A DNA stretch of 64,000 nucleotides from Telopea speciosissima (GCF_018873765.1 NC_057922.1:12041563-12105562), one strand, 5' to 3'. Counted from the first letter of the stretch, positions 23,242 to 36,716 are shown. Program-made: numbers and translations. The notes: generated from the sequence alone by a model not told the origin.

Positions 23242-26200
23242 CTACTTGGGAAAACCAGCTGCAAGCTTTGCTCTTAATTCTTTCCGTAAGATCTTGCCAG
23301 ATGGCGCTTTCGGGATGGCATCGGTGAAGAACACCCGGTTGATCCTCTTGTAGAACACCACCTTTTCCATTGAAAAAAGAAAATCTGTAAGAAAATTTTT
23401 CCCCAAACTACTGATTTGCCACTGAGACATCTAGGGTTATACTTGGGCTGGGCTTGCTCAGAACCGGGCTGATCCAATTGGCAAGCCCATTTGGCCTGGT
23501 TCATGCCGGCAACTAAAATAGGCTTGGGCTTGATGGATCCTATGGTCTTCTTTATTGCAGATATGTTTGGTACTCACCTGCTTTGAGATATATTGCTTGA
23601 TGTCATCCTCCGTTATCTCGTAACCATTGGATTTCACAACAAATGCAACTGGAACCTCACCGGCAACTTCATCTTTCATTCTGAAACATTAAGTAACACG
23701 AAGATCAGAATCCGGCTTTCTCAGAACTGACAAAATGTTAGAGTAAAGAGGACTTACGGGACTACAGCCGCATCGGATATTTGAGGATGAGCAATGAGCA
23801 TGCCTTCAAGCTCGGCGGGAGCTACTTGGAACCCTTTGTACTTAATTATTTCCTTCAATCTGTCCACAATGAACATCTCATCATCATCATCGATGAAGCC
23901 GACATCGCCGGTGTGTAACCAACCTTCTTTGTCAATGGTACTCTCCGTGGCTTCAGGATCATTAAGGTAACCTGAACAAATTCAAAAGGTCAGATGTATC
24001 ATTTTCACAGCCAATTCTTAAGTACCTCGATTGGCCTATCAACTAAATCCATGTATTAGATTATGGGCCAAGAAATGCCCTACTTCATTCATGCATGGTC
24101 TTTCAGCCAGGCCCATTAAGCCCATACGACTTTAGCAGTGGACCGGGCTAAAGGGGGAAAAAAGCCATTCCTGAATCTTGATTGTGGGTAGGTACAAAAG
24201 AAATTGGGTATTTTCTATCGGACGGCCTAGAAATAGCCACTTGGAGATGATTGTAAGCACTCATTAGTTAGGCCTTGTGGAAGCATTAAGGGTCCTTGCC
24301 CCATGTTGTCAAAGTCAATACTTTGATATTTTCCCCTTTCAAGACTTTTGCAATACAAATTGTTGGCTGTTACGCTATTCTTGATACTGGTGGGTAGGTG
24401 AGGAATGTGGTCAACAATCGCACTTGTTAAGAAGAGCTCACCAACCATGCAAGGTGGAGGTTGAGTATATGAGATTTCTTTTATTTATTTATTTATTTAT
24501 TTATTTATTGTTGGACATATTTATCCATAATTAAGCATAATATCTTTTTACAAATGTTAATAAAATAATAATGACATTAATGATTAATTTATGTGTTTTT
24601 CTTAATTTTTATTGATTTATTTTTCCTTTTCTTACTTTCCAAACATAGATTTAGTTCAATATAATTTGTTTATTGACTTTAGGATCAAGTTTCCCTTCAA
24701 GCCACGATGAAGAGAAAATCACTTAAGCCACGACATCCAAGCCTTGGATGGAAATGAGAAAGAGCACTTTCGACCACATACAATAAACAGGTGTGAATTT
24801 AATGATGAAACCGACCCTCCGAAATCCAATCATGGGTAAGTATACTTTTAAGAAAAGGAAAAACATCCTACTTGGTGGCAAGAAACTTTTTATTAAATTT
24901 TAGGCAAAAGGTTAGGTTCCGTACACGTTCCTATTCTCTCTCGCACATGAGGTTGTTGAAATGACAAATCCTCATAACTGATATGGAATTGAAATCCTTT
25001 ATTATGCCTGTGGAATTGTGTACTCATAGCTTTAATATTTTTGACGACGTCTAACCCAAAAACTTGAGGTTCAAGATGGGGAGACATTTTCCTTAAGGTC
25101 ACAAGCCTAACAACTATATACTACTCGACTGATATGCGGCTAAAATCTCCCATCTTTATCATTCAAATCTAACCTCATGTTTTCATGAGAAGTGTTTAGG
25201 GGGTATTTTTTGGTTAAAAAGTGTTTAGGGGGGTTATGGGTAAGATAAGTAATATTTGTTAAAAAAAATTTGTGAAGGCATGGAAACCTTACGCCTAAAA
25301 AAATGAATGGAATGAAATTAAAAAGGTGATTTTACCTTTCATGATCTGGGCCCCTCTAATGCAAATTTCTCCAGGCTGATTTCGGGGTAGAGTGACACCT
25401 GTCTCAGGATCAAGGATCTTCAAATCGGCATTCCTGACAACGGTCCCACATGATCCTAATTTTATATCGAACGGCTCCTTTGCAAAAGCGGAGCACATTG
25501 ACAACACTGGTCCCGCCTCTGTCATCCCATAACCCTGTTGTGTACCATTCAAAGTATTAACACATTGATAATTGGGTTTTCTTAATCTTACCAAAGCAAC
25601 CTCATATAGTGTTTACACAAAAAAAAAAAATCAACCTCACAAGTCATAAGTACTTCATTTAGACTAACCCCTTGCCCCTCCCCAAAAAAAAAAAAAAAAA
25701 AAAATAGTATACCATTGTTTTGGTATCAGAAATCAAGCAACTAAAGAGCGAGTTAGCTTATCATAGATCTAGAAGTAATGTTTGAGCTAGCTCATTTACG
25801 ATCACTCTTTCCTGATGGTCGAGTTGATCTACAACCATCCTTGTGCGTTAGTATGCTTTGACACAATAGCATGTTTATAGGTTTTGTACGTCTGACTCAA
25901 ATAGGGGCGGAAAGACTCTTCTTAACCACAATTTAGGTTCAACTTGATAAGGTTGAATTTGAATGGGATCAAATCAATATCAAACCATGGTCTTGAAAAT
26001 AGAATCTAGTGTACGATAAATCAAATTAGTATGTAATGACCATTGAAGAGGTCAAGCAAAAGAAATGGGAGAGTACGGATGAGGCTCCTCTATAGTGCGG
26101 TAGGATGTGTAGCGCACATCCAACGGCCAGTAGTGCTCAGGCACGTAGCCCAATACACAGGCCATTGGATGTGCATTACACGCCCTATCACAATACAAAA

Positions 26201-29132
26201 GATTCAAATCTGAAAGAATACAGACCGATGTTGAGGTTTAGAGCCTAATGGAGGACTATGGACTCCTCTCTTGTTTCTCTCATTGGAGTTCTCTAAGTCA
26301 TAAGAGAAGAGGCACTACCTATTTACAATTCATAATGGAGGGTTCCCATACACCCAAATTAGTTTTCGAGCATCATGGGAAACCTCCTTCCAAATTTTAA
26401 ATAAAAGCATATAATTTGTTGGCACTACTTCGAACACTATTTGACGATATCAAAATTTTAGGTTCACATTTCTCTTAACCCATGGTGAAGAGAGAATCTC
26501 TTCATCTATGGATTCTAGATCAATTCCCCACCAAATATGAACTCATCAGATCTGTAGTTGACTTTTCCCAAAACTACCCCACCAAATGCTAGACAATTAT
26601 AGAGAAGATGTCTTTGATCCAAGGAGATAAGCCTCCCTATTAGAAACTATGAGGAATAAATCAAAAAATAATAGATACAAATTAAGGTAATGATATAAAA
26701 ATATCATTAGTATGTGGTGATATGAAGAAAAAAATTTAGTCAGGTGCTGAAGAGAGAGAGAAAGGCTACAAGCCAAAAGTATATCACCTCGGAAAGCCTC
26801 AGCCTCTATGGGAAAGGCAAATTTTAATTCCTTGCTACCAACCAGTGTTTAGAAAATAGTTTTTGAGTGAGGGATGAATGGGCCGCTTGTCACGTGTTTG
26901 TGTAGTTATGAATATCTCAACCACCAAAACAAAAAAAAAGAAAGAAAGGAAAATAAAGACCAACCGTTAGGTATCACAAGCTTCCCCAATTCCCTATTAT
27001 GGTAGCCAACCACAAGAAGAGATTGCTATGTAAACTTCTACCAACCTACTTATATTACAAGACTCACGAGTCACGGCCAGACTTTCTTTAAAATCTATTT
27101 CTTTAAATAAAATTTGGGGAAGATATTCGTCAAGATTCTCATATCCACTCTTTCAAATAAGAGGAATAGGGGTATTTATGTCATTTTAGATGAATATTTA
27201 TATTAATTTAATTAATTTTAATATTGACCGTGCACATACACAGCTGTACATGAAAACTTTTATTATGTAGTAAAAAAAAAATTATTGCAAATAAGATTTT
27301 CTCAGGGACCACATTTATATGAAAAAGCAAAGAATTTTTTCTTTTTCTCTCATTCCTATTGCTAGCCCATAAGTAAGTAGGATATATAGCAACTAGGGAT
27401 GTAAACGGATCGGATTCGGATCGGATGTGATCGGAGCCGGATATTCCCTGGTCGAATACGGATACCTCTAAACGGATTCGGATGCGGATCGGATTCGGAT
27501 TTTCACCATCCGTTTACATCTCTGCCTTGTGTAACTGGACCTTCCTCCCCTAGCGGATACAATTCACTCTCAATCCATATCTCTTAGATCATGATTCTCT
27601 TTTCATCATATTCTAGAACTTATTTAATCTTCAAAACCTTGAAATCATTATTTACTTAATTTTTTATTATTAAGTATTCGGATTTTTTTCGGACGGATTT
27701 TAATCGAGTATTCGGATTATTTTCCGGATATCTCTAAACGAATACGGATGCGAATTCGGATTCGGATTTCGGTTATCCATTTACATCCCTAATAGCAACC
27801 CAAAAGGGTGAGTAAGGGTAGTGTCTAAGCTCCTAGAGGAAAGGGCGTCCAAAGAGAAAATTGCGGGAGGGGGACAAAGAGGAACACATCTTGCCGGAAA
27901 GAGAGTCAAACATGCAATCTCTCTCTAGGACTTAAGCCAATGCTCTATTTACGATGGGTAGCCATCACCACACAAAGTATGAAGAAGCCCTATATGCTTA
28001 TATAGCATAATATAGGCTTGGGGATTATTGAAACAAATATCAATGTTAAACATAGTAGCAGTAGTAGTAGTATTAGACATACCTGGCCAAACTTTGCATT
28101 GGGAAGCAAATCTCTAAGGGCATCTTCAAGCTCCTTTCCCATGGGTGCCGCCCCAGACATGACTTTCGTGATCGATGATAGATCGTACTTTGCCGCAACC
28201 GAGCTCTTGGTGATTGATAAAACTATCGGTGGAACCAACGGTGCAAATGTCACCTTATACTTTTGCACCAATTCCATCAAAGACACAATCTCAAACTTCT
28301 GCATGAGCAGAATCGTTGCTCCTACTCGTAACGCACACAATAACACAGTGTTGAGAGAGTAAATATGAAACAGTGGTAACACACATAGCAATACATCGTC
28401 AGTCGTTAGATACAAGTTAGGGTTTTCTCCATCAACCTGTTGAGCCACACTCGTTACCAATCCCTTGTGACTCAGCATCACACCCTTAGGTAAACCGGTG
28501 GTTCCCGATGAGAAAGGAAGAGCCACGATATCATCCGATGAGATCTCAACACTTGGCATCTCGTTCTCATCCGATTGAGTCAACTCGGAGAAATGAATAC
28601 ACCCATCTCGAGCCGAGTCAATACACACAATCTTAATATCATTCTCTTGTGCTAACTCCTTCACCTTGTCCACATAACAAGCTTGTGTCACTATCAATCT
28701 GACATTGGATTTCTTAGCTTGCTTTGCAATCTCGGCCGGCATATAAAATGGGTTCGCCGTCGTGGTCATGGCGCCGCGATATGAAGCCCCAAGGAATGCA
28801 AAGACAAATTCCGGCGAATTAGGTAGTAAATTCATGATGACTTGGCCTTGTTGAATGCCTAGCTTGTTAAGCCCGGCGGCAACTCTTCGAGAGATGAGCT
28901 CAACCTCTGCGTATGTGTGTATCTCGCCGGTGGAGCCGTTTATGAGACATGGACTTGAGCTGAATTGAGATATGTTTTCAAAGCAATAAGTGTGTAGTGG
29001 GAGATGGCTTGGGATGTAAATGTCTGGGAGTTTCGATCGGAAAATGAACTCTTCTTGCTTCGGCTTCATCGCTGGGGTTTCCGTCACCGGAACTGAGATC
29101 GGCACCTCCACCGCCACCGCCACTGGCTCCAT
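23242..29132 (-). CDS. 4CL: 4-coumarate:CoA ligase, copy C (five exons, complete, 561 aa)
   Basis: Same reaction and pathway as copies A and B. Exons on the minus strand: 29132-28083, 25534-25336, 23971-23758, 23680-23578 and 23361-23242, joining in frame to 561 codons plus TAG. I chose the ATG at 29132 ([10 protein letters not shown]); a second in-frame ATG at 29069 (MKPKQEEF) would give 540 residues and aligns with the starts of A and B. The frame stays open far upstream, but that part overlaps the TATA box and is probably untranslated. [10 protein letters not shown] lies at 208-217; [20 protein letters not shown] and PSGKILRK are present. Pocket equivalents of Arabidopsis 4CL2 Asn256, Met293 and Lys320 are Asn261, Pro298 and Met325. 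HIYSLN, with Ser, resembles class II (4CL3-like) enzymes, but class is not settled without a tree. Intron 1 is 2.5 kb (25535-28082), far longer than in A and B (about 0.1 kb). No disruption. Confidence 0.95.
24478..24510. repeat. (TTTA)n microsatellite in intron 2 of copy C
   Basis: Seven or more TTTA units in a row. Confidence 0.8.
26091..26195. repeat. foldback repeat in intron 1 of copy C
   Basis: Arms of about 36 bases: the left arm includes GCGCACATCCAACGGCC, the right arm GGCCATTGGATGTGC, with further pairing outward. Noncoding. Confidence 0.6.
27394..27791. mobile_element. hAT-type MITE in intron 1 of 4CL copy C
   Basis: Ends are perfect inverted repeats TAGGGATGTAAA / TTTACATCCCTA, flanked by a perfect 8-bp target duplication ATAGCAAC (27386-27393 and 27792-27799). 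The interior repeats GGATTCGGAT motifs. A second internal end-like motif (CCGTTTACATCTCT near 27510) suggests a nested or duplicated end. 398 bp, noncoding. Confidence 0.85.
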
Positions 29133-29255
29133 CGAAAGAAGTTGTAAAGAGAGGAGGGTTAGGGTGTTAGGGAGAGAATTGAAGTTTGGTTTGTGTTTTT
29201 GTAGAGTCTGAGAAGTTGAGAGACTCTGAGGTTTGTTTGTGGAGGAAGAGAAGGT

Positions 29256-29264
29256 AAATATAGG
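29256..29264 (-). promoter_or_regulatory. TATA-like box of 4CL copy C
   Basis: The minus strand reads CTATATTTA about 125 bases upstream of the start codon. Just upstream (29281-29300) the minus strand reads TCTACCTTTCCCCACCAACT, which holds two AC-element-like cores (CTACCT, ACCAACT). Copy B has the same ACCAACT. Their role is inferred. Confidence 0.45.
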
Positions 29265-29654
29265 AGACTTAGGACTTAGGAGTTGGTGGGGAAAGGTAGA
29301 CGAACGCAAGGGTAGTGGGGGGATTATAGATGGGATTTTGGAATTTGATAGAATGAAACTGGGTAGAGAGATTTCTTTCTTCTTCTTTCCTTTCTTCTGT
29401 CTCTTGTCTCTTGTGTCTTGGTTTAGGGAAGAGTAGAGGGGGAAGGGGGTTGGTGAAGACTGAAGAGCGGGGGGGGGGGCGTGTTTTGGACATTTGGTGG
29501 ACGAAGGTGATGATGGTAGTGATGGTTGAAGGTGCATATCACGTTGACCAAATGACCTGCCCACTTGCCACGTAGGATTTCACCTAACACTGTTTGACTG
29601 TTTACCGGACAAACCAGTTGCCTCTTGAGCCGAATTATATATGTTACCTACCAG

Positions 29655-29931
29655 TAGGGATGTAATTGGATCGAAATCGGCCCCGATAATGGTATATCCG
29701 CGTTGCATCTGATTAGCTTTTGGACAGATTCGGATAGTGTTAAATGGATACGAACACGGATACGGATCGAATATTTTATTTATTTACATGTAAATATAGC
29801 TTTTCAAATAGCTATAGTCTATCTGGATTCGTATCCTTTTAATTTTCGGAAGAATTCAAATAGTACTAAATGGATAGACACGGACAGACACGGACACGGT
29901 AACGGATTTCAGCTATTTGTTTACATCCCTA
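29655..29931. mobile_element. hAT-type MITE upstream of 4CL copy C
   Basis: 277 bp, starts TAGGGATGTAA and ends TTTACATCCCTA. Flanked by CCTACCAG (29647-29654) and CCTACCAC (29932-29939), seven of eight matching. Same family as the copies at 27394 and 36447. It sits about 0.5-0.8 kb upstream of the copy C start codon. Confidence 0.8.
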
Positions 29932-32900
29932 CCTACCACCTTATCTATTGGTCGGTTGGCTTTGATGACTTGATCTTTATACTTGGCTCAGCTATTTAAG
30001 CTCGAAAAAAATATGGCTTGGAGTTGAATTGAAACTCTCTCGTGGAAAGGAAATGGAAAGGAAATGTTAGTGAATGCACAGAATTGTCTCCCTATCTTTG
30101 GGAATCTTAGTTGATGACTGATGATGTATTGTTATAGTTGAAATGATGAACCAGCCGTTGGATCGGTCACCAACCGGCCGAAGATGAAATCTCAATCGAT
30201 CATGTGTACAAATCATCGGACGGTCAGGATCTTATCTAGAAATATAGCAACACTGTTAAGTGGAGGCTTTAGATTTGATTTGATGTCCCATTAAGTACGT
30301 TGAAAATGAGCAGCTATATGCGTGCGTTGCTCATGACTTAAAAAACATGTCCATATAAAAAGAGGGTAGAAGTTGGGCTTCATTTGGAACTATATATCAA
30401 GCTGGGCCTCGTGCTCAAACCTTTTTCGAAGTTACTAGTTGCTCAAGCCAGGCTCTCCCGAGTTCCACCTCTAATAACTAATATAATTCCATGTGAAGAT
30501 TAGACATTTTTAGGGAAAATAATGGTCACAATGTAAAAGTGTCATGACTCTTCCCTGACACATGACTCTCTTCCCTGACACATGACTCTCACTTATATGA
30601 ATTATATGATATCTTCTTCACTGCTCCCATTGTCTTGACGTGAGAGATTTCATCCCACATTGGCAATGTGTATCTTACCCCCCTTTTTTTTATCAAGATT
30701 TTTTGGTTCATACTTGTTTTTCTAAATTTTGGTCCAAATGGTTGATTGTGGTTGGTCCAATCAATATCATTTTTTACACCCCACCATTATATATATGTTG
30801 GTTATGAAAAGTGAAAGTTAATACTTACTTAAATTGGGTTTGGTTTTACCTAACTACCTACCCAATGTTTTTTTTTTAATGCAGAGAAAATTTTATTAAA
30901 AACTATACAAAAAAAAGAGAGTAAAGATTGTCAACAAACCTCTCCTGAGCTTACCTATTCTAGCTTTCACAGCCAGATGATGTGCTATTGACACTATCAA
31001 TCTATCCTTTTTAAGTAATATTACAAACCTAATAAACTTAATTAAATCAGTCACATCATAAATAATGAAAATAACTCTCATGGACATCCAGATTACGGTC
31101 CTTTACGGAGCCAATTAGCTAGCTCTACTCAATTTGTCCATGCCACTAAATCTTTCCATCCCAATTCCTTTTTTTTTTGGGTAAATTTTCCATTCCAATT
31201 CCAATGCACACTGCAGTCCTTGTTGCAATCCTTGACTTATGCATCCTATAATGCCATAATCCACAAAAGCCATAAAAAACTGTTGGTTGAACAAAAAAAA
31301 CTAACTATAGTCTATAGTCTATCCCACCTCGCCTTAAGAGGGATTGAAATCACTAAAGATAATAGGATAATTCCAAAAGAACATAAGCTCTCATAATCTT
31401 TTAGATAAAGTAATTTGGGGTGGAAAATCTCATATAAAAAAAGACCATAGGTTGAAAAATATGCAGTTTAGAAATCCACCTAGAAATATTGTGCATATGA
31501 GAAGATTATGGATTAGGTTGTTTATTCTAAAAAATACAGTAATTCCTATGTAACCAAATAAAATAGAAGGTAACATCGACCACAAATAAGATTACTACTT
31601 TATCGTGCTTAGAGGAAAAAAAATAGATGTATTTTTCTCTCGATCAACTATCATAATTTATATTTTCAAGAAAAAGGGAGAGGAATTTCTAAGCAAACGG
31701 TATAGAGGAGCACACCAACGAGCTGTGTCTAAACAGTATCGTGAATGAGAGGGCAACAAGGTCATTTTATGTTTGAAAGAGAAAGATAGAGATGGGGATG
31801 CTAATGTATCCTGACACATCAGCTTAAAGAACATGTTCCTAAAAAGAAAATGGGAAAAAGAACCTTGTCCGGGAGTGTGGCCTACACCAACACTCCCATG
31901 TGAAAAGATACATCTACCCCTTATTTTGATGAGGAGAGAGATAGGCATGTGGGAGTATTAGCGTAGACAGAAAACTATTAAAGATTGCATAGTGAAGAGA
32001 GATAGACACATGGGAATGCTGGCGTAGATAGAAAACTACTTCATATTATCAAAGATTGCGTAGTCTCTCTCTCTCATGAATTTTTTGTTTTTTGTTTTTG
32101 TTTTTGTTTTTGTTTTTGTTTTTGTTTGTTGTTAAGAACACAGACATTGAAATCCAATACTATAGTCTCACCCACCACAGGCGCGACCCTATTACGAATG
32201 AATACCAACTTTTAACGCATGTTGATCCATTAAAAATGTAGTCATCAATGGAGTATATAATAGTGGGCCATCCATTAATTTGGAACCATTTGTCACAGGT
32301 GCGTCATGCATGCATAAGCACGCAAATTAATCTTTTCATCATCTTGTTTTATTGATTACGCATCAAGGTCTACCCGGCTTATACTCTTAGAAAACAAATT
32401 TAGGTTACCTGTAAGGGAGTATATGCATTTCTGAGTGAGATTTTCTTGATTAAAACCTTTAAGTTGTCAAATAATTATTATTATTTTTTAATATAACATA
32501 TTTTCTCTTTAAATAACACTAAAATCTTATCATTCCAAAAATTTATTCGGAAAACATAGAAAATTATGATAACTCTCGAAAATAATATGATAGCAACTTT
32601 GAAATAATTTTTGAAAGTCATGTTTTATCATTTATTGAGAATAAGACAAACGGCAATGAAAGAAGGTTAAATGTTCTAAATACACCTATAGAAGTGTCAT
32701 TCAAACCTCCCTTCAAGAATTTGTTCACTAAATAAATTAAGGGGAGAGATTTCCCATCATGGCCCATGCAACTATATATCTTACAACATGCATGGCAGCT
32801 CAATTGGCAATGAATCTTTTAGCATATATGATAATATATGTGATAAACCACAATATATTTTAATACATGATCCTTTAATTTATTTATTTTTTTCTGGTAG

Positions 32901-35301
32901 GTTTCAACCCTAGAGCATAATACTAACTATCTAGGGAGGAAATTTCTTATTTCATGGCTAATAACGTAAGAGAAAATATTCATAAAAAAAAAAAAATGCA
33001 TTTCGTTACATGATAGGGAATTAGATTAAAATTTCAAAAAAAAATTTTACGTACAACAAGTCCAGAAAGTATGCATGTATTCATGCTGAGAATGATCTTA
33101 TAAACCTTCATGTAGTTGATAAGACCATGCCTATGAATAATATTTCTTTTCATTTTTCAAGGAAAATCCACGAAGAAAATAACAAAATTATGCTGTCATC
33201 CCCATGTCCATCATTCATCATCATTCATGACATTTTACATAAAAAATGTTAGTACAAGTATCTTGATTGAAAATAAAACTTTAACAGAACTGGTCAATAA
33301 CAAATGGATAGCTAAAAATATAAAAGAAAATGTCAATACATGGGAAATATGGTTGAATCTAACACTAAAATTTGACATGTGACCGATTCAAACCGACCTG
33401 TCAATCCAACAAAAGAAATGCCACATTACCTTCCATGTAGCACAATTTGTGGACCACAAAGGAAACCTTTTGTTAGCTGTGCAAAGAGCCTTTTGCAATT
33501 ATCTATTAAGAACTTAATATCACCATTGAGGGAAGCCAATAAAACTAATAGAGAAATTTCTTTGAAAAACATCTGTACTTAATGTCCTTCTCTTTAGCTA
33601 GTATATTTGAAAAGCTATATAACATAAAGTGCCCTAGAAGGTTATTTTACCTTATATTATTGTGCTATATTCCATGCACCCTTCTATTTTTCAGCCTTTC
33701 ATTTATTGGCATGCACCTTCCATCATCATGGAGTAATTCAAGGATTTATCTTTCCATGAGGTCAACTCCTGGGTTGAAACTTCACAAATGCTCAAGCAAG
33801 AAATATCTCCATTTTTTGAAACATATCTCTCTTGACAAGCTGTGCAAGAAATCCCTCCATTTTTCAGAGTAGACACCTCATTTTGTTACCCAGAGACTAT
33901 GGACACTAATGAGACTAGGAAACTATAGTGTGAGCCAATGGGCTAAATATAATTTTAAGAGGACCTCCATAGTATCTGACCAGCTTTCCAAAGCGAGAAA
34001 ACATAGAGCTTGAGCCCAACATTCACAAAATTACCAAAAATTCCACTAATATCAATATCTTAAAAAAAAAAATACTAGAAAATATATTATTTGGTACATT
34101 TTAACCGCTAGTTGTGTTTAGCAACATGAATCTTTGGAAGTTGTTTTCTTCCCTTACATGTGAGACACTTACTATTGCATCTATGTGTTGTGCTCTGTGG
34201 TGTATCAATGGTTGTTGCTTTTTTATTGGATACACCAAAAAAAAATTTTATTGGTGTTCGTGTCTGAGCCCCCCTGAAATAAAAAAACCACATCTATGTT
34301 GATGCAGGTGCTACACGACTAGACTACGATCTCTTGCCCTAAAATAAAAAAGAGTGATAAAGTGATTGAATGCAACTTGTCTTCTTTTATAGTTTTATTA
34401 TATGAATTGTATGCTTCATCTATATTTTGCTGTTAATTTTGAATATTTGCTAGTAGTCCATGAGGTGTTCAAAGAAATGCCAAAACATTCTGAAATAAAG
34501 AATGCATTTTAACCAAACCTATATGCAAATAGTTTCTTATTCTCAGTTAAGAATACATTTTGTGGTTTGAAAATAGAATTGTGTATTCTTAAAATAAGAA
34601 TATATACCAAACATAGCCTAAGAATAGTTGTGAGGAAGGATATCCATAGCTTCAGACTAGTAACAAAAGTGACTTTAAATATTGAATGGAGAAAAAAATC
34701 CATATATTTGGGATAAGAGTGAGATGAGTTGAGTCGAAAGGCCGCTGACAACCTTTTCTTTTCTTTTCTTTTTTTATTTTTTTTTTTAAATAAAAATAGA
34801 GCCGTTTCATGCTCCTTTGAAAATGGTTCTGGAAGATTTTTATGTCCTTAGTTAGCTTGGACAGTTTCCTTTTGATTCAGTGGCCCATACATCTGATTTA
34901 CTCATCTTGCTGGGCCTAATTTTCCGATGGGCTCCGCTGGGCTTTACATGAAAAAAGAATTTGAGCTGTTAATGCAGTATTTATGTGCAATGATAAGATT
35001 TATTCTTATTGACAAAAAAAAATGTGTTAATACTGAAATTTTACAATCAAGCCAGTTAATTTTTATTTTTTTTTAATATTAAAAACATGAAATAAATCAC
35101 TAATTAAGAGAAATTCAACATAGAAAACAAGTAAACAATGTCATTTGAGGTTTTATGAAATGATGCACCCTGAAATGAAACACTTTCGCCCCATTGATGC
35201 CCTTTCACATACTTTCATTGGCCCCCGCACTTGTACAGAAACCATGCAATTTGGCATGAGATAAAAAGATACGTACAGCATAATATGAAAAAATTAATTT
35301 A
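29932..35301. other. gene-poor region between 4CL copy C and the tRNA gene
   Basis: No supported gene. It contains a short tandem repeat with the unit CTTCCCTGACACATGACTCT (about 30548-30590), a (GTTTTT)n microsatellite (32080-32130), a dispersed repeat at 31690-31770 that is also found at 21675-21770 and inverted at 19425-19480, and long AT-rich stretches. The open frames at 33379-33872 resemble nothing I recognise. Confidence 0.55.
35288..35293 (-). terminator. pol III terminator of the initiator tRNA
   Basis: Run of six T on the minus strand, eight bases after the mature 3' end. Confidence 0.85.
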
Positions 35302-35373
35302 TATCAGAGCCAGGTTTCGATCCTGGGACCTGTGGGTTATGGGCCCACCACGCTTCCGCTGCGCCACTCTGAT
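35302..35373 (-). tRNA. trnM-CAU (nuclear initiator): initiator tRNA-Met (CAU)
   Basis: The minus strand folds as a 72-base cloverleaf starting ATCAGAGTGGCGCAGCGGAA with a seven-pair acceptor stem ATCAGAG/CTCTGAT and discriminator A. The anticodon loop is CCCATAA in a stem with three consecutive G-C pairs. The A1-U72 pair and a T-loop without TΨC (ATCGAAA) are hallmarks of eukaryotic initiator tRNA. A and B boxes are internal, there is no intron and no encoded CCA. Six T residues on the minus strand (35293-35288) are the pol III terminator. It supplies Met-tRNAi for translation start. Confidence 0.97.
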
Positions 35374-36446
35374 TTTATTAATAAAAATACGTTTTTACTT
35401 ATCAGACTTAAACATGGTACCTAAACGGAATATATAATTCACCCTAAAAGCATCTTTAGTAGGATTTTGTTTTTGTTTGTTTTTTGTCTCCTTAAAAAAC
35501 AATAGAAAAAATTCGGCTGCAAGCCTACAACCATGATCCTGCTTCCCCCAATCATAGGCACAAATTTGGAATAATTCTTCATTTCTAACTACTATGTCCA
35601 ATATTTGAATTCGATGCAATATGGAGAGGATATTTCATTTAAGAATTTAAATTTCAATCAATAAGGGTTTTGGATTTATGAAGTCAAATCCAATAAGATC
35701 TAACTAGTTTTTTTGTAGAACTCTTTTTTCGGCCTACTTTGATTTTATTGTACCACGTGGAATGATGATGTAGAAATTTTGATTGCTTGATAGATAGTCA
35801 TGCTCCATAGATAAGCTAAGTGGTAAATATGAAAGCCGAATTCAATCAAGAGGGACCGTTCTTTGTGGGCCAATGAGAAAAGTGAAGATCTTGGAGGGCA
35901 GGATTTTCCATCTTTCATAGGGGGTGGGGTGGTCATTCCACCCCCCCCCCCCCGCCGTGCCCTCAAATGTGTTTGGGCATGGGTGATACATTCCCCCACA
36001 GAAAATTTTTCTCCTTCAATCAGATACCCCAATTGTTTAACTTGTGTTCCTATGTATATTCACGTTGTCATGCACACATGTGACATTCCTACTTCTAGCA
36101 GAATTCTGAATTTTCAGAGCTCTATTTTGGTGTCCACTAACTTACTGCATGCAGGTCATGTCCCTATCCCTCTCTCATGGATTTAGTGCACCTCTCAGAT
36201 AAAAATCACGGGATTAGGGGAAGGACGTGTGGATCAACAAATTGCTCGTTGTTGATTCTTAATCCATTCCTTGGATTTAAATATAATCTTTTTATTGAGA
36301 GAAAGAACATTAACCGATTGTGTGGTTTATATGTGACCAAATATAAGAGCACACGAAAAGACCAATCAACTCTTAATGAAATTGAAAATCTCATCCAAAT
36401 CAATGCTTTTGTGTGTATCCTCATGGCATATATATTGGTGTGGGAA

Positions 36447-36716
36447 TAGGGATGTAAACGGATCGGATTCGGCTCGGATAGTGCTATATCTGCATTCGCA
36501 TCCGATTAGCTTTCGGACAGATTCGGATAGTGCTAAACGGATACGAACACGGATTCAGATCGGATATTTTATCCATTTACATGTAAATATAACTTTTCGA
36601 ATAGCTATAGCCTATCTATATCCGTATCCATTGAACTTTCGGACAAATTTGGATGGTACTAAATGGATACAAACACGAATACAAAAACGGATTTCAACCA
36701 TTCATTTACATCCCTA
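36447..36716. mobile_element. hAT-type MITE (TAGGGATGTAAA family)
   Basis: 270 bp, starts TAGGGATGTAAACGGATCGG and ends CATTTACATCCCTA. Flanking TGTGGGAA (36439-36446) and TGTGGGAG (36717-36724) match at seven of eight positions. Its interior closely follows that of the copy at 29655. Confidence 0.82.

Noticed and set aside
29133-29564. N-terminal extension of 4CL copy C to a 524-residue frame
   Set aside because: It overlaps the TATA-like box and CT-rich leader, is low complexity, and has no counterpart in other 4CLs.
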